The notes beneath the pieces were generated by a model. The model ran no database searches. It worked only from the letters and a program-made list of their open reading frames with translations, and was not told the origin of the DNA. Of a stretch of DNA of 64,000 bases, positions 44,791-56,720 are shown piece by piece. Origin of the DNA: Pholiota molesta. Lineage: Eukaryota > Basidiomycota > Agaricomycetes > Agaricales > Strophariaceae. Within the stretch, counting starts at the first letter, position 1; each line of letters starts with the position of its first letter. The DNA is taken from assembly GCA_014925825.1 (NCBI GenBank), contig JACGCK010000091.1:1-64000 (forward strand), given 5' to 3'. The position numbers were made by a program, and so were the translations under genes.

Positions 44791-45844
44791 TGATGTGCCA
44801 AGTGTCGTGTAAGGTGCGGAATGTGGCGAATAAAATCAAAAACCACAAAACCAAAAGCCACGACGTGAGGGGCTATGAGGGTGCGAGTACGGGGTTCAAG
44901 GGCGTCCCAATCAAGGTCTATCAGTGGCGAAAGGTGCGACAAGGTGTGCGACGTGGTGAGACGGTGTTTACGGTGTATATTGAGTTGCGAGAGCGATGGG
45001 ATGAAGGAGTGACAGAATTTAGCTGGAACTGAGCGATGAGAGTGAAATAAAATAATAGAGAGACGCAGCGCGGTGTGGAACGATGGGGAACGCAGGGGAG
45101 ACGAAGACGCGACGAGAGACGAACTGAAACTGAGCTGAAAACCGAGGGGGAAAGTGTATTATTTTGTTTTACTGAGTTACAGGGATTTAAATAGTACGGA
45201 AGTAATAGCTTGTATTTAATTTACCTAAAATGGTGGAAAGATGCGACTTGAGCTGTCCGAAAGGCTCGATATGAAATTCGTGTGGAAAAGGATGATAGGG
45301 GAGCGCAGCGCGTGCACGCGACGGCGAGCTAGAGAATCAGATACTAAAAATAGAGCGCTTAAACGTGCACTCGAGCGCATGTGCGCGCGGACGGAATTCC
45401 GACGTGATAAGTTGTCCAATAATATTCGGAACGAGTTCCGTACGTATTCGAGATGTTCTAGACCATGTAGCGACGTCCTGAGAGTGCTGTGCTAGCCCGT
45501 ATACGGCGGCGCGCGACTTGCGTCCAAGTTCGTCGGGTCACGTGACTACCCGCGGCTCCTGTTCTGAGTGCGTACGCGGCGCGGCGCAGTGGCTCTGTGC
45601 GCGTTTGAGCGCGTGCGTTGCGCATGCGTCGTAAATTGTTCTGCTGTGTATGGAGGTGCTATGGGTACGTTTCGCATGCTTGAGCGACTTCGAGTGCGGC
45701 GGTGCAAGGCGAGGCGTCCTAATGCGTCGTGTATGACCTAGTGCGTTCGAGCGCGTGCGTGCGCGTTCTGTTCGTGTGCGTTGCGCGTGCGTCTGGGCGT
45801 ATTCTGGCGCGTTTTCAGAGCGTATACGGATGCGGTGCGCATCA
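44791..45844 (-). repeat. 5' LTR
   Basis: 1,054 bp, same length as the other LTR and nearly identical. Its outer edge is 57 nt upstream of the RepHel ATG, so it has displaced the Helitron promoter. Confidence 0.95.
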
Positions 45845-45901
45845 CCGTCGTATCGGGTGAACAGGCCAAGACCTCCCTTCACCTATTTCTGTTTGGCTAG
45901 A

Positions 45902-48900
45902 ATGCCCAGGGATCCTTCTCTTTCTCAGGCCAAGTCTGCACGCCGAAATGCCCAGAACCAATCTCAGCGATCACAAAATAATCAACAGCCTGAAAATCAA
46001 GCTGGCCCATCTCATATCCAACTTCCAACTTCTACAAATCCACAAACTCTTTCCCAAATTCTTGAGACTCCTACAGCTGCTATACAAAGTATGTTTAGAT
46101 ATTGTCTTTTTAAATACTATATTAATCAAGCTTTAGCACCACGAACTCCTCAATCTGGAAATCGTAGGTCTCGTCTGCCTGTGACACCTGCAACTCGTGA
46201 ATTGAGAAGTAAACGAACAGATCGACGTATCACTCCACCATCTCTACAGCTGGCAGAAAATGTCATGGATGAGGAAGTTGATGCCGTTCAACCACAACGG
46301 CGTCTTTTTCAAGCTGAAATTGCTGGATTACAGCATGAACAGATTCAGGATGTTTTCAATATGCCTGAACCTATGATCTTTCCTGTCATTGAGGTTCCTC
46401 AGTCCGAGTCTCAACCACCTCAACCTGCATCTCAACCACCTTTACCTACATCCCAACCACATTTACCTGCACCTGCACGTATTATCCACAATGTGCGCCA
46501 TCCCAATCCTCGCAGACTTGCTTGGTCTGTTAATCCTAGAAATCCAAATCAGATATGGTGCACAACGGGTAGCCACTATGTTTCCATCGTAAATTTTGGT
46601 ACTATGCAGACATGTGAAGGCTGTAGACAGCAACACCGTGCAATGGCTGCTCGTGCTCGTGCAGCCCAACACCAGGCAACTGCTGTAGAACAGATTCAGC
46701 AGCAAATTGCCATGCCAAATGTCTTGGAAAATCCCCCTGTTGCTGTGGCCCAGAACAATCCACCTTTGGATCCTCCACAAAATCAGCCTAACATCAATCC
46801 TCTAGATGAATGTGCTGTTTCAGCAGAGGAAAAGGCTAGATTAGACACAGTCAGGCGTAAATTAATGGAAATTGAGATGGAAACATGCTCCAAATGTCAT
46901 GAGCGGTGGTTCGATCTAAATGTTAAACGGGACAGTGTTTGTGCAAATTGCAAGAAGAACGATAAATTCCAGGAGACAAATGCAATGGATCCTCTTCCTA
47001 TGCCACTAGAAAATTTACCTGCACTTACTCAGATGGAAGAGATGCTTATTGCCCCCGTTCATGCATTAATACAGCTTTGGCAAGTAAGAGGTGGCCAATA
47101 TAAATACACAGGACATACTTGCAATTTTCCTAGAGAAAATGCAATCGCACATGCCAAAGTACCTCTTCTGCCTGAAGAGTGTGACATTATTATCATGAGA
47201 CGTGCAGGCCAGGACCCAGTTACAAATGAGGATATATATCAGGATTTCCGTGTACGAAGAAATATTGTCCAGCGGTGGCTTGAATTTCTAGAAGCAAATC
47301 ATCCAACGTTTATCGCACGAGGTGTCACCATTGATCATAATGCTCTTCAGCAACTTCCTCTCGATAGTTCCGTTCATGACAGAATCAGAACAATTTCTAC
47401 AGAGGAAATGGATGATCTACCAGCTGAGGATGTGGGTCCTCAGCAGGATAATGTTCCAGAAAATCCAGAAGTACCTAATCCTCCAATGTTTTCACGAGGT
47501 TTTGTTCCAAATCTTCACATGGGTATAACAGAATTGGATCAACTACGGGCTGCAGCTGCAATTGGTGATCAACCAATAATTCTAACAATGCCTCAAGTTA
47601 GAGGAACACCGATTAATGAAAATAGTGGGCGTGCTATTGCGATTGATGCTTTTCCTTCTCTTTTTCCTACTGGAAAAGCAGATTTTACAGCACCAAGAGG
47701 AAAGGCTGTGACAATGGAGGAATGGGCTGGACATCTTATGCGCTATAAGGATGGAAGATTTGCAAGACATCCCAGATTCCGATACTGGGTCTTAAATACA
47801 ATAATGCGTAGATCTGCAAAAAAGGTGTCTTCATGGTACTTAACAACACACAAAGAAGACCGACAACTCACAGTGGAGGATATTCGAAACATGATTAATA
47901 ATGGAGAAGCAGAAAGACTGGCTCAGCGTGTCTCTCATGCTGGTGATAAATTGCCAGGATCAAAACCTTTTTGGCAAAAGCACAGAAAGACCTCATTGCT
48001 CAAATTCGATCCCCCCAATGCCAATCTCCACATGTGTTTTTTACAGCCTCATCTGCAGATATTCAATGGCCAGATATGCATCAACACATGCCCAGCAATG
48101 TTCCAGGAGCACCTGAAGATGCTCATTCATATCGAGTTCGTATGAAAGACTTGAATGAAAATCCTGCCATCGCTGCATACTATTTTCAGAAAAGATGGAA
48201 TATATTCTTTGAGCATTACATCAAACCCACATTCAATGTAACTGATTGGTGGTGGAGGTATGAATGGCAGCATCGAGGCAGTAGTCATATTCATGGTTTT
48301 CTGTGGTTTCGTGATGCCCCACAAATTGACAACCTTGACACAAATAATCCTGCTGATGTGCAAAGATTTGTTACATTCTGGGATCAACATGTCTGCACCT
48401 GGCATCCTGACAAAGATGCCCCTCCTGCTGCTATTCATCCATCAGCTCAGTTGTTTTCTACTTTGGAGGACACAAAAAAGGAGCTTGCTGAAATGTTGAA
48501 CCGTTTTCAAAGGCACCGTACATGCCAACCAGGCTACTGTGAGAGGCAGAAAAAGGAAACCGGAGAGAAGTTTTGCAGATTTGGATTTCCCAAACAATGT
48601 CGAGAATTTTCTGAATATGCTAGAGGTCAAAATCGAGATTTTGCAGAGTTTCATTCTAGAAGAAATGATGAAATCCTCAACTCATTCAACACTGGATTTA
48701 TCCTAGGCTGGAGAGCAAACATTGACTTTAGGCCGGTAATCAATAAAGAGGCTGTAATCGCATATGTTGCTAAATATGCCAGCAAAGGCGAAACATCATC
48801 TTCAAGTTTTGATAAAACACTTCAGACTGCTATCTCACGACTCAAGGATGAAGATGCAGCTGGTATTGCATATCAAAAAATGCTTTCAACTTTTAGTGCA

Positions 48901-51285
48901 GAACGAGATATTTCCAGTCAGGAAACATGTCATATTCTTTTTGGATGCCCACTTGTCCAAAGTTCAAGAAGGGTTAGAAATTTGAATGTTTCTCCAGATG
49001 TTGCAGCAGAGCTTAATTTTGAAAATTCAACTGTGGAAAGAATTGGGTTACTTGAGCGTTATAAAAAACGGCCGGCAGGGTTGGAAGACATCACACTCTT
49101 AGAGTTTGCTACTTGGTATGACTGGAAGGGAACTATATATACTCGCAGAGGGAGACGTGGAGGTTTGCCATATGTGGTAAATGTTTGGCCAAGATATAGA
49201 CCAGATCCTGATGATGAAGATCAATTTGAAAACTGGTGTTATGCCAAACTTCTTCTGCATCACCCATTTCGGGACCCCGAAAAGTTTTTGGATGGATTCG
49301 ATGACTTCAAATCTGCCTACAATTCTATATGTGTCAATCATCACTGTCTCCATGTCAATGATACTTTACCAAATGAAGTCATAGAAAAAGAATCTGATCC
49401 CGATGAATCTGATTCTGAATCAGTGGCTGATGAAAGAGAAAATGAGGACTTTGTGGCGGACTGGATGAGAGAGGCAGGAAGACGGCCTGAGCAGGAGGTC
49501 GAATCTATGATTGACAATCTTGGAAAGAGAGATATGGATTTAGAATATGACTGGCATGCAAATCCTCCAACTCTGCAAGATCTAAAATCTGCATCGACTT
49601 GGCTTACAGAGAAAGTCAAAGAGTCTCCCAATGATGAAATGCAAATTCTTCCTGATGCAAACTATGCTCATTTAAAAGGAGAACAGCAATTGGTATTTCT
49701 CCAGGTTATGGCATACTTCAAAAAGTTAAAATTATCAGATGGACAAAAACCTCCAACTCTTAGAATCAATGTTGATGGTACAGCAGGAACTGGAAAATCA
49801 TTTCTTATTTGGGCAATATCACATGCACTACGTGCACTCTTTGAGAATGACCTGAATGGAAAGGACCCTGTCGTAAGACTAGCACCAATGGGTGTTGCTG
49901 CATTTGGGATCCGAGGTTGGACAGTGAATTTTGGTCTTGGAATTCCTGTTAAAGAAGGCAAAGAATTTTTACAAATGACTGGAAACCGTCTACAACGTCA
50001 TCAAACCCGTTGGAAGCCTATCAAACTACTGATCTTGGATGAGAAGTCAATGGTTGGCAGAACCCAGATGGGTCGATGTGACCGACGACTTCGTCAAGCA
50101 TTTCCTAATAATGTAGACCAAATATTAGCAGATATTCCAACTATATTCTTTGGAGATTTTGCTCAACTTCCCCCTATTGGCGATACTCCACTTTACTCAA
50201 CAAACTTTTCACATCGGAGACATGCACTCAATGTTGAAGGCTGGCGTGTTTTTGAATCCTTTACACAATCAATTACATTAAAACATATATTTCGACAACA
50301 AGGAGAAGACCCTGACCAAATCAAGTTTCGAGATGCTCTGCTCAGACTTCGAACATATGAAACCACAGAAGAAGACTATGAGCTCTTAAAGACTCGCTTC
50401 TGGGAAAATATCACTCCTGAGGAAAGGGAACGTGCCAAGGATTTCCTTCATATTCTTCCTACTCGAGCTGCAGTGGCTGCTACAAATGTAAAGCGTCTCA
50501 GTGAATTAGCCAAACCCGTGGTCAGATGCAAAGCCAAACACAATTGTAGTGAAGCAAAGAAAGGTTCTGATGAAGATGCAGATGGCCTTGAGGTTGAGAT
50601 TCTACTTGCTGAAGGTGCAAGGGTAATGATAACAAGAAATCTCTGGACTGCTAAAGGTAAATAAATAACAACAACCTTAGCAAATATTCACATTGCTTAC
50701 TGAATTTTGATAGGATTAGTAAATGGTGCACAAGGAATAGTAAAAAAGATTTGGTATGCTCCTGGATCAGATCCAAGAACAGACCTTCCTGCAGTTGTCT
50801 TTGTTCAATGTCCTGGATATTCAGGTGAGCTAACAAATTTGAAACAATCTACTTTCTAATAACAAAAAAATTTAGGACCTAACAATCCTGGATGGGAGAA
50901 TATAGATCCTTCCTGGATTCCAATTACTCCTGTTACTGCACGCTGGGAGAATAAATCAGACAAAAGCTTATCACAAACTCAACTCCCACTGGCACTAGCT
51001 TGGGCTATTACTATCCACAAAAGCCAAGGACTTACTCTAACAGAAACAGTCATTGAACTGGGTCTTAAAGAATTTTCCTCGGGTTTATCATATGTTGCTA
51101 TTTCTCGGGTGAAGACATTGAAGGGTTTGGTTTTCCGAGATCACTTTCCAATTTCAAGATTACAGCGTCCAGAAGAAACTCCTTCAATGAAAATGTTGAG
51201 AGAAGACAACTTACGTAGACAAGAGCTTGGTTTTACTCTAGACACTTATGGCATTGACTTGAGCGAATATATATTTAACATCTAG
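45902..51285 (+). CDS. Helitron Rep/helicase (RepHel)
   Basis: This replication-initiator nuclease fused to a Pif1-type helicase drives rolling-circle transposition. It starts MPRDPSLSQAKSARR. Order: a disordered N-terminus; a zinc motif (CSKCHERWF...VCANC); the Helitron N-domain (AIDAFPSLFPTGK); the HUH nuclease motif in HRGSSHIHGFLW; tyrosines in VIAYVAKYASKGE; then the helicase with Walker A DGTAGTGKSFLI, Walker B LLILDEKSMVG, LPPIGD, and late motifs WAITIHKSQGLTL and YVAISRVKTLKG. It ends LSEYIFNI. Introns are likely at 46089-46136 (in frame), 50657-50714 and 50825-50875. One base is missing near 47970 (after KPFW), shifting the frame, so it is either a sequencing error or an inactive copy. 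Confidence 0.94.
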
Positions 51286-51400
51286 TACTTAGACACCACT
51301 AGGCAGTAGTTTGTGTATGTGAATTTAAACTCAGATGTAGCAAGCTCCCCACTAGAGCAGGCCAGTTCACTGGCATAGCAAGACGTTCTTTCTACTTGAA

Positions 51401-51443
51401 TCTACTTGTACAAGTAGAAAAAAGCAAATGGGGAAACTTCTGA
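51401..51443 (+). other. Helitron 3' terminus with palindrome
   Basis: The perfect 18-nt palindrome TCTACTTGTACAAGTAGA (51401-51418) is followed 25 nt later by the terminal CTGA. A second hairpin, GCCAGT-TC-ACTGGC, lies at 51361-51374. Helitrons need a hairpin near the 3' end as a terminator; the distance here is somewhat longer than usual. Confidence 0.75.
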
Positions 51444-51476
51444 TGTAAACGACATTGAGTTTACTCCTCTTCATAG

Positions 51477-53561
51477 CCGACTTCGAAAATTAAGGAGCCC
51501 ATAGCCTAGCCAAGAAATACGATCCAGAAGGGACACAACAATTGGTACCCAACTGTTGCAAATGTTTAAATTAACTCAATCGCTGATACGACCGTCTGTT
51601 ATAGGTGTTTTGACCAAACCAGATCGGATCCCAGCGGGCGAAGAACCTAACTGGATGCCGTTCATCCGCAACGAAAAAGAGCGCCTGAAACACAACTGGT
51701 TCTGCGTAAAGCAACCCTCCTCAAGTGATCTCAAATTGAATTAACCTGGGCTGGAGCGCGTAAGATGGAGACTGCCTTCTTCGCGGACACGTCGCCTTGG
51801 TGCGATCTGGACAGCGAGTTTCAGCAATATCTATGCACCAGCAACCTCGTCGACAGGCTCAGCAGTGTTCTATCAGACTTGATTTCACAAAGGTCTGTTC
51901 GTTCGAAGGTATCTCGATATTTGGGCTAAATACATATTTATATAGATTACCGCCAATTCAGGTCGAACTCGAAAGATCCATACGCGCCACTCGTACTCTT
52001 TTGGCAAGGCTCCCTCGCCCACCGTCGGCAGATCCTCGTAGTGAAATCATCACGTTGTTGCACGCTTTTACCAGCGACCTCTCGCGCCATGTGGAAGGCG
52101 TCCCGGATGATAAGAGCTCGACCTTTGGGAAAGGTATCGGCTTAATTCAAGCCATTCGGCCCGCGCAGGAGCGCTTCAAAATGATGATTCGAGCTACTGA
52201 ACCGAATTTCAAGCCTTTCAAGAGGTCTGAGGCGGGAAAGAAACGCCTCGGTCCTGCGACATTCTTGGAGAATGAGGAGAGCGATGAGGAGGCAAGTGAC
52301 GTCGATATTGACGGGGAAGGAGTTCAAACGCAAAAAGGAGATAAGGAGATGGGAGACAACAGAGAAGAATGCAACGACGACGACGGCGATCGTACAGGTA
52401 AAGATGAAGATGAAGAGATGAAGCTGAAGACGACAAGAAGCTCCGCCAAGAACGGAGTCCTCGCGCCCGGAGCCATCTGCGGGGACGCAGCTGATAGGTA
52501 AAAACGCAAGGAGCCACTGGATGATGCTATCTATATCGACGACGTCCTTAAGATCGCGAATCGGTGAGATTTCAACTCTACTAGTAAGCGGCCTCCACTG
52601 ATAATCCATTCCTCTTCACTAGAGCTCGTACACGCCAACTACCCGGGAGTTACCCATACGCTGTCCAAAAGACTTTCATCACTAAAATTGTCGAAGAATG
52701 GAAGGACCCGTCAGACACGCTATGCGAGACGGCACATGCTACTGTACTGGAGCAGATCAAAAGCCTCGTTCGCAAGCACTTCTCTCAGTTCGGCCAAGGT
52801 AGCCTCGAGCGGAAAATCAGGTAAGAATAATTTTCTTCGTCCTTAGCGCGTTTGGTTAATGGTTGTCTCATTATCACAGATCCATTATGGAACATCATTT
52901 GAAACACTGCCAAGAGCTGGCTAAAGAAAGGGTTACATGGCACCTGGTGAACGAAGAGATGCCATTTACTTTAAACACGCATTATCTCGCAGACTACAAG
53001 GACAAATTCCTTGCCTATTACAAGGCCGCACGCGACCAGGACTATTGCGCTGACTTAAAGAACGCCATCCAAAGTATGAAGATAAGTCCGATGTCCGCTA
53101 AAAAGGCCAAGGTAGAGGCTACCGGAATTACAAAGATCTTAAGTGGCTTCGCCGAGATAGGGATGTCCGTCAAGCCTGAAGACCTAGGGAAACTGCTCCC
53201 GCCTGACCCAATGGAGCCAGCCCTTGTCATCATGGCAGAGGTGCGAGCCTACTTCCGAGGTGAGTCTCGCATGATCCAAGTGATCTTACATTCCTTGTTG
53301 ATCATTTTAAATCCAGTCGCGTACAAACGAATTGCAGACAACGTTCCTACTGCGATTGACCGCGAACTCGTTCGCGGTGCTGCGAAAGATACGCTGCAAA
53401 TTCTCTATGAGAATCTCGGTATCGATGGCGTAGACGGAGAGCGTATTTGTAGGGACTACGCTAGTGAAAGTTCTGAGGTGGCGGCGAGAAGAGCGGATTT
53501 GCAGAAAAAATTGGAACGTTTGCAGACTGCGAGTGAGGAATTGCTCGCCATTAGAATTTGA
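51477..53561 (+). pseudogene. dynamin-family GTPase, 3' half (split by Helitron)
   Basis: It resumes after the acceptor TCATAG (51476) with TDFEN and continues with GAHSLAKKYDPEGT, GVLTKPDRIPAGEEPNW (G4 motif TKPD), and WCDLDSEFQQYL. Then follow the middle domain (LERSIRATRTLLARLP; SSTFGKGIGLIQAIRPAQERF), an acidic linker, and the GTPase effector domain ending ERLQTASEELLAIRI. TAA replaces the expected CAA codon six codons into the first exon. One base is missing before the intron at 51545. Both break this half; the downstream exons are well kept, which suggests recent decay. Confidence 0.85.
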
Positions 53562-54129
53562 AGCCGGGCTAGTAGTCTATTTCAAGGCTCATGATGTAAA
53601 CGAGGTATTTACTGTACGCAGCGATTGGTGTGGTCGCCGATAGGTGTCAAATAGACGCTGTCAATGTAGTTTGCAGTGGTAGATCTATTAATAGAACGTC
53701 TCCGTGGCCTCGACTGAGGCGCTCGAAAACGAAACACGGAAATGAGAACTTAGAATCAAAAGTTATTGAGACTGAATGGGGCGAATTCAATGCGTATATT
53801 CCGAAATTTTTGTTAGACGCGCGTGGTGATACGCCGTCGCTAGACTTGCTTTATCAGACGCCCGTCCAATTGCGTGGCCTGCGCAATTCAGTTCGTGCAT
53901 GAGTGGCTCTCTTCATAATTACACGACAATGCGCACTCTTTGAGTGTGAACTGCTGTGTAAATTTGAGATATACTTCATTGACAATTCCTCCAACTCGTA
54001 CCATCATGGAACCATTACATCCCTGCAGGGTCCCTGGTCGAAACACACGAGTGTGACAGTCTGTAAGCTGTACATATGATTTCTCTTTTGTCACCTGCAC
54101 TTGTCAATACGCAAGCATTTCCGGAAGTC
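53562..54129. other. intergenic between dynamin copies
   Basis: It contains a 90-codon open frame (53630-53902) whose second half (ETEWGEFNAYIPKFLLDARG) looks peptide-like but has no family I recognise. Otherwise nothing. Confidence 0.35.
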
Positions 54130-56720
54130 CCAGAAAGCTATCTTCGAATGTCGCTCCCCTCCCACTCCGAGTCGAAACCAGCAAACAAGGCAGGCGCGTA
54201 TCTTCAAGCGACCCACCTGAGAGCGGGCTCGGTCTCTCGAATCCCCAACTGAGCCATGGACGACGAAAGATGTTGGATATTGTCAACAAACTGCATAGCA
54301 CTGGGTACCCTATCTACTGCGCTTCGTATCTTACTGCAACTAATCATGGGGAATTTATAGGGTACAGGTAGATATTGACCTGCCCCAAATTGCTGTCATT
54401 GGGTCTCAAAGCTCCGGAAATCTTCGCTCATTGAATCCATTTCGGGTATCCAATTGAACTTCCTAGGGCCTCGGGTACATGTACGCAGTACGTTGCTCAT
54501 CTGTTCTTCGAAAAAGAGTCATTAGTTCATCCCATTCACATTCTCGACAGATGCCCTTTGGAATGTCGCCTGTCTCGAAGCGACGACCCATGGTAATGCA
54601 TCGTCTCGCTTCGCTTCGTCACAGATTGACGGCCAGCCCCTCGGGCAAGCGCGTAACGAGCAATTCGGCGACATCATATACGACAAGCGCGAAATCGAGG
54701 ACCGCATTCGTCGTGCCCAGTTCGCAATTCTAAGTCCGAAGACCTCTGCGAAGAAATTCTTAGCTGGTGACGCGAACAAGCGCCCAGCTCAACTGAGTTT
54801 CTCACTCAATGCCGTTACTTTGCAGATTAGCGGCCCTGACGTAGCGGACCTGTCATTTTGTGATCTTCCTGGTGCGCTTCCATGGGTATTCACGTGAACC
54901 GTTCTCATTTTTCTTATCTTTGACTGGTCCGGGGCACGTAAGATGGAGAATAACTTCTTCGCATCTAAGGCCCCTTGGTGCGAACTAGACAGCGAGTACC
55001 AACATTATTTGCGCACCGGCAAGTTCTGTCAGAATTGATTTCTAAAAGGTTTGTTCGTTCGAAGATATTTTGATAATCGCTCCAATTACTTCCTTTACAC
55101 AGACTGCCACCAATCCGGGACGAACTCAAGAAATCCATACGCGCCACCCGTAAACTTCTTGCTAAATTCCCTTGTCCACCCTCAGCAGATCCGCGTAGCG
55201 AAATCGCCACTCTGTTACATACATTCACCGCCGACCTCTCACGCCATGTGGAAGGCGTCCAGGACGACAGAAGCTCGACATTTGGGGAAGGTATCGGCTT
55301 GATCCAGGCCATCAGACCCACGCAGGAACGCTTTCGAATGATGATTCGAGCTGCCGAGCCCAATTTCCAACCATTTGTAAGATCTGCGGGCAAAACACTC
55401 CTCGGTCCTGCGACATTTTTGTGGAATGAGGAAGGTGACAAGGACAAGGACCAAGCGCAGGAGGATGACAAGGAGATAGAACAAAGCGAGGAAGAAGAAG
55501 AAGACGACTCCGACTCCGATTCTGACTCTGATGTTGACGACGATGGCGATGACGATGGCAGCGATGATGATGAGGACGAAAACGAAGAGGAGGAAGCTGA
55601 AGGTAAAAAGAAAACTCTGCAGCAAAAGGAGTCCTCGCGCTCGAGACCGGTTGCCGAGACGCGAGTTATAGGCAAAAAACGCAAGGAGCCACCTAGTGAT
55701 GCCATCTACATCGACGAAGTCCTTGAAAGGGCAAATCAGTGAGATTTTACCTTCAACCATCGATATTCATTGATATTGGTCCTTTCCTAGAGCTCGTACT
55801 CGTGAATTGCCTGGGAGTTTCCCATTCGCTGTCCTGAAAACCTTTATCAACAACATTACCAAGGAATGGGCCGATCCGGCATACATGCTATGCCAGACAG
55901 CACATGCTACTGGAGCAAATAAAAAGCCTTGTTCGCAAGCACTTTTCTGAGTTCGGCCAGGGAGCCTCGAGCGAAACGTCAAGTAAGAATAGTGTTCTGT
56001 GTCCTTGATGCGTTCGATAAATAATTCGGTCTTCAACATAGGTCCGTCATGGAACGTCATATGAAGCATTGCCGAGAAAGGGCTGGATAGAGGATCAAAT
56101 GGCTCTTGGAGCTCGAGGACAGCCCATTCTCTTTGAACACGCACTATCTCGCAGACTACAAGGACAGGTTTCTCGCCCATTACAAAGGCGCACGCGACCA
56201 GGACTATTGCGCTGACTTGATGAATGCCATCCAAAAGTAAAAAAATAAGCCCAAGGTCGCTGATAAGTCCAAGGCTACCACCGAGGCTACCGGAATCACA
56301 AAGATCTTAACTGACTTCGCCGAGATAAAGATGACCGTCAAGCCTGAAGACCTGGCAAACCTGCTCCCAGCTGATCAGATGGGGCCGGCTCTTGTCGTTA
56401 TGGCAGATGTGCGCGCCTATTTCCAAGGTCAGTCTTTCAACAGTTCAGGTGGTCTTACATTTTTTGGATGAACCCAGTCGCCTATAAACGATTTGTTGAC
56501 GTTGTCCCTCTTGCGATCGATCATGAACTCGTTCGCGGTGCTGCGAAAGATACTCTACATTCCTCTACGAGAGCCTCGCTGTCAACGGGGTAGACGGAGA
56601 GCGTATTTGTAGGGACTTTGCAGGTGGAAGTCCTGAGGTGGAAACGAAAAGAGCAGATCTGCAGAAGAAATTGGAGCGTTTGGAGACTGCGAGTGAGGAA
56701 CTGTGCGACAATAGAATTTG
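54130..56720 (+). pseudogene. decayed tandem copy of the dynamin gene
   Basis: It aligns piecewise with the first copy: [57 protein letters not shown], then directly the middle domain (IRPTQERFRMMIRAAEP) and a GED remnant (GITKILTDFAEIKMTVKPED). Damage includes a one-base deletion in the P-loop (54419), stops in the N-terminal exon, and loss of the block from LIASV to TKPD between 54895 and 54920. Later exons have further stops (around 56235). The acidic linker exon (55248-55742) remains open. Confidence 0.85.

Larger units (their letters stand above)
29487..45844 (-). mobile_element. LTR retrotransposon, gag-only, with nested elements
   Basis: Two 1,054-bp LTRs with termini TGAT...ATCA flank a minus-strand internal region. 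CCGT occurs just outside both ends (29483-29486; 45845-45848), or ACCGT if the shared A is counted, giving a 4-5 bp target duplication. A polypurine tract precedes the 3' LTR and a primer-binding-site-like sequence follows the 5' LTR. Without the nested Plavaka and hAT-like elements it is about 6.2 kb. A gag-like gene is present. No protease, reverse transcriptase, RNase H or integrase motif is seen, so it should depend on other elements. Confidence 0.9.
18419..51443 (+). mobile_element. Helitron, 33,025 bp with nested elements
   Basis: This is a rolling-circle transposon. The left end starts TC directly after A (18418); the right end is CTGA (fits CTRR) followed by T (51444), the canonical A^T target. 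An 18-nt palindrome lies 25 nt before the right end. The RepHel gene reads in the expected orientation. Both flanks are the two halves of one dynamin intron; removing 18419-51443 leaves a 61-nt GT-AG intron, which fixes the boundaries. There is no target-site duplication, as expected. Subtracting the nested 10-kb unit and the LTR element leaves about 6.4 kb, a normal autonomous Helitron size. Confidence 0.9.

Noticed and set aside
29487..45844. The two 1,054-bp repeats as a segmental duplication of host DNA
   Set aside because: TGAT...ATCA ends, flanking CCGT duplication, polypurine tract, primer-site-like sequence and gag fit an LTR element better.
45755..45901. RepHel starting inside the LTR
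   Set aside because: The frame is open upstream, but that part is LTR sequence; the Helitron's own ATG at 45902 fits better.
53630..53902. Small gene between dynamin copies
   Set aside because: No homology recognised, no start context or introns that support it.
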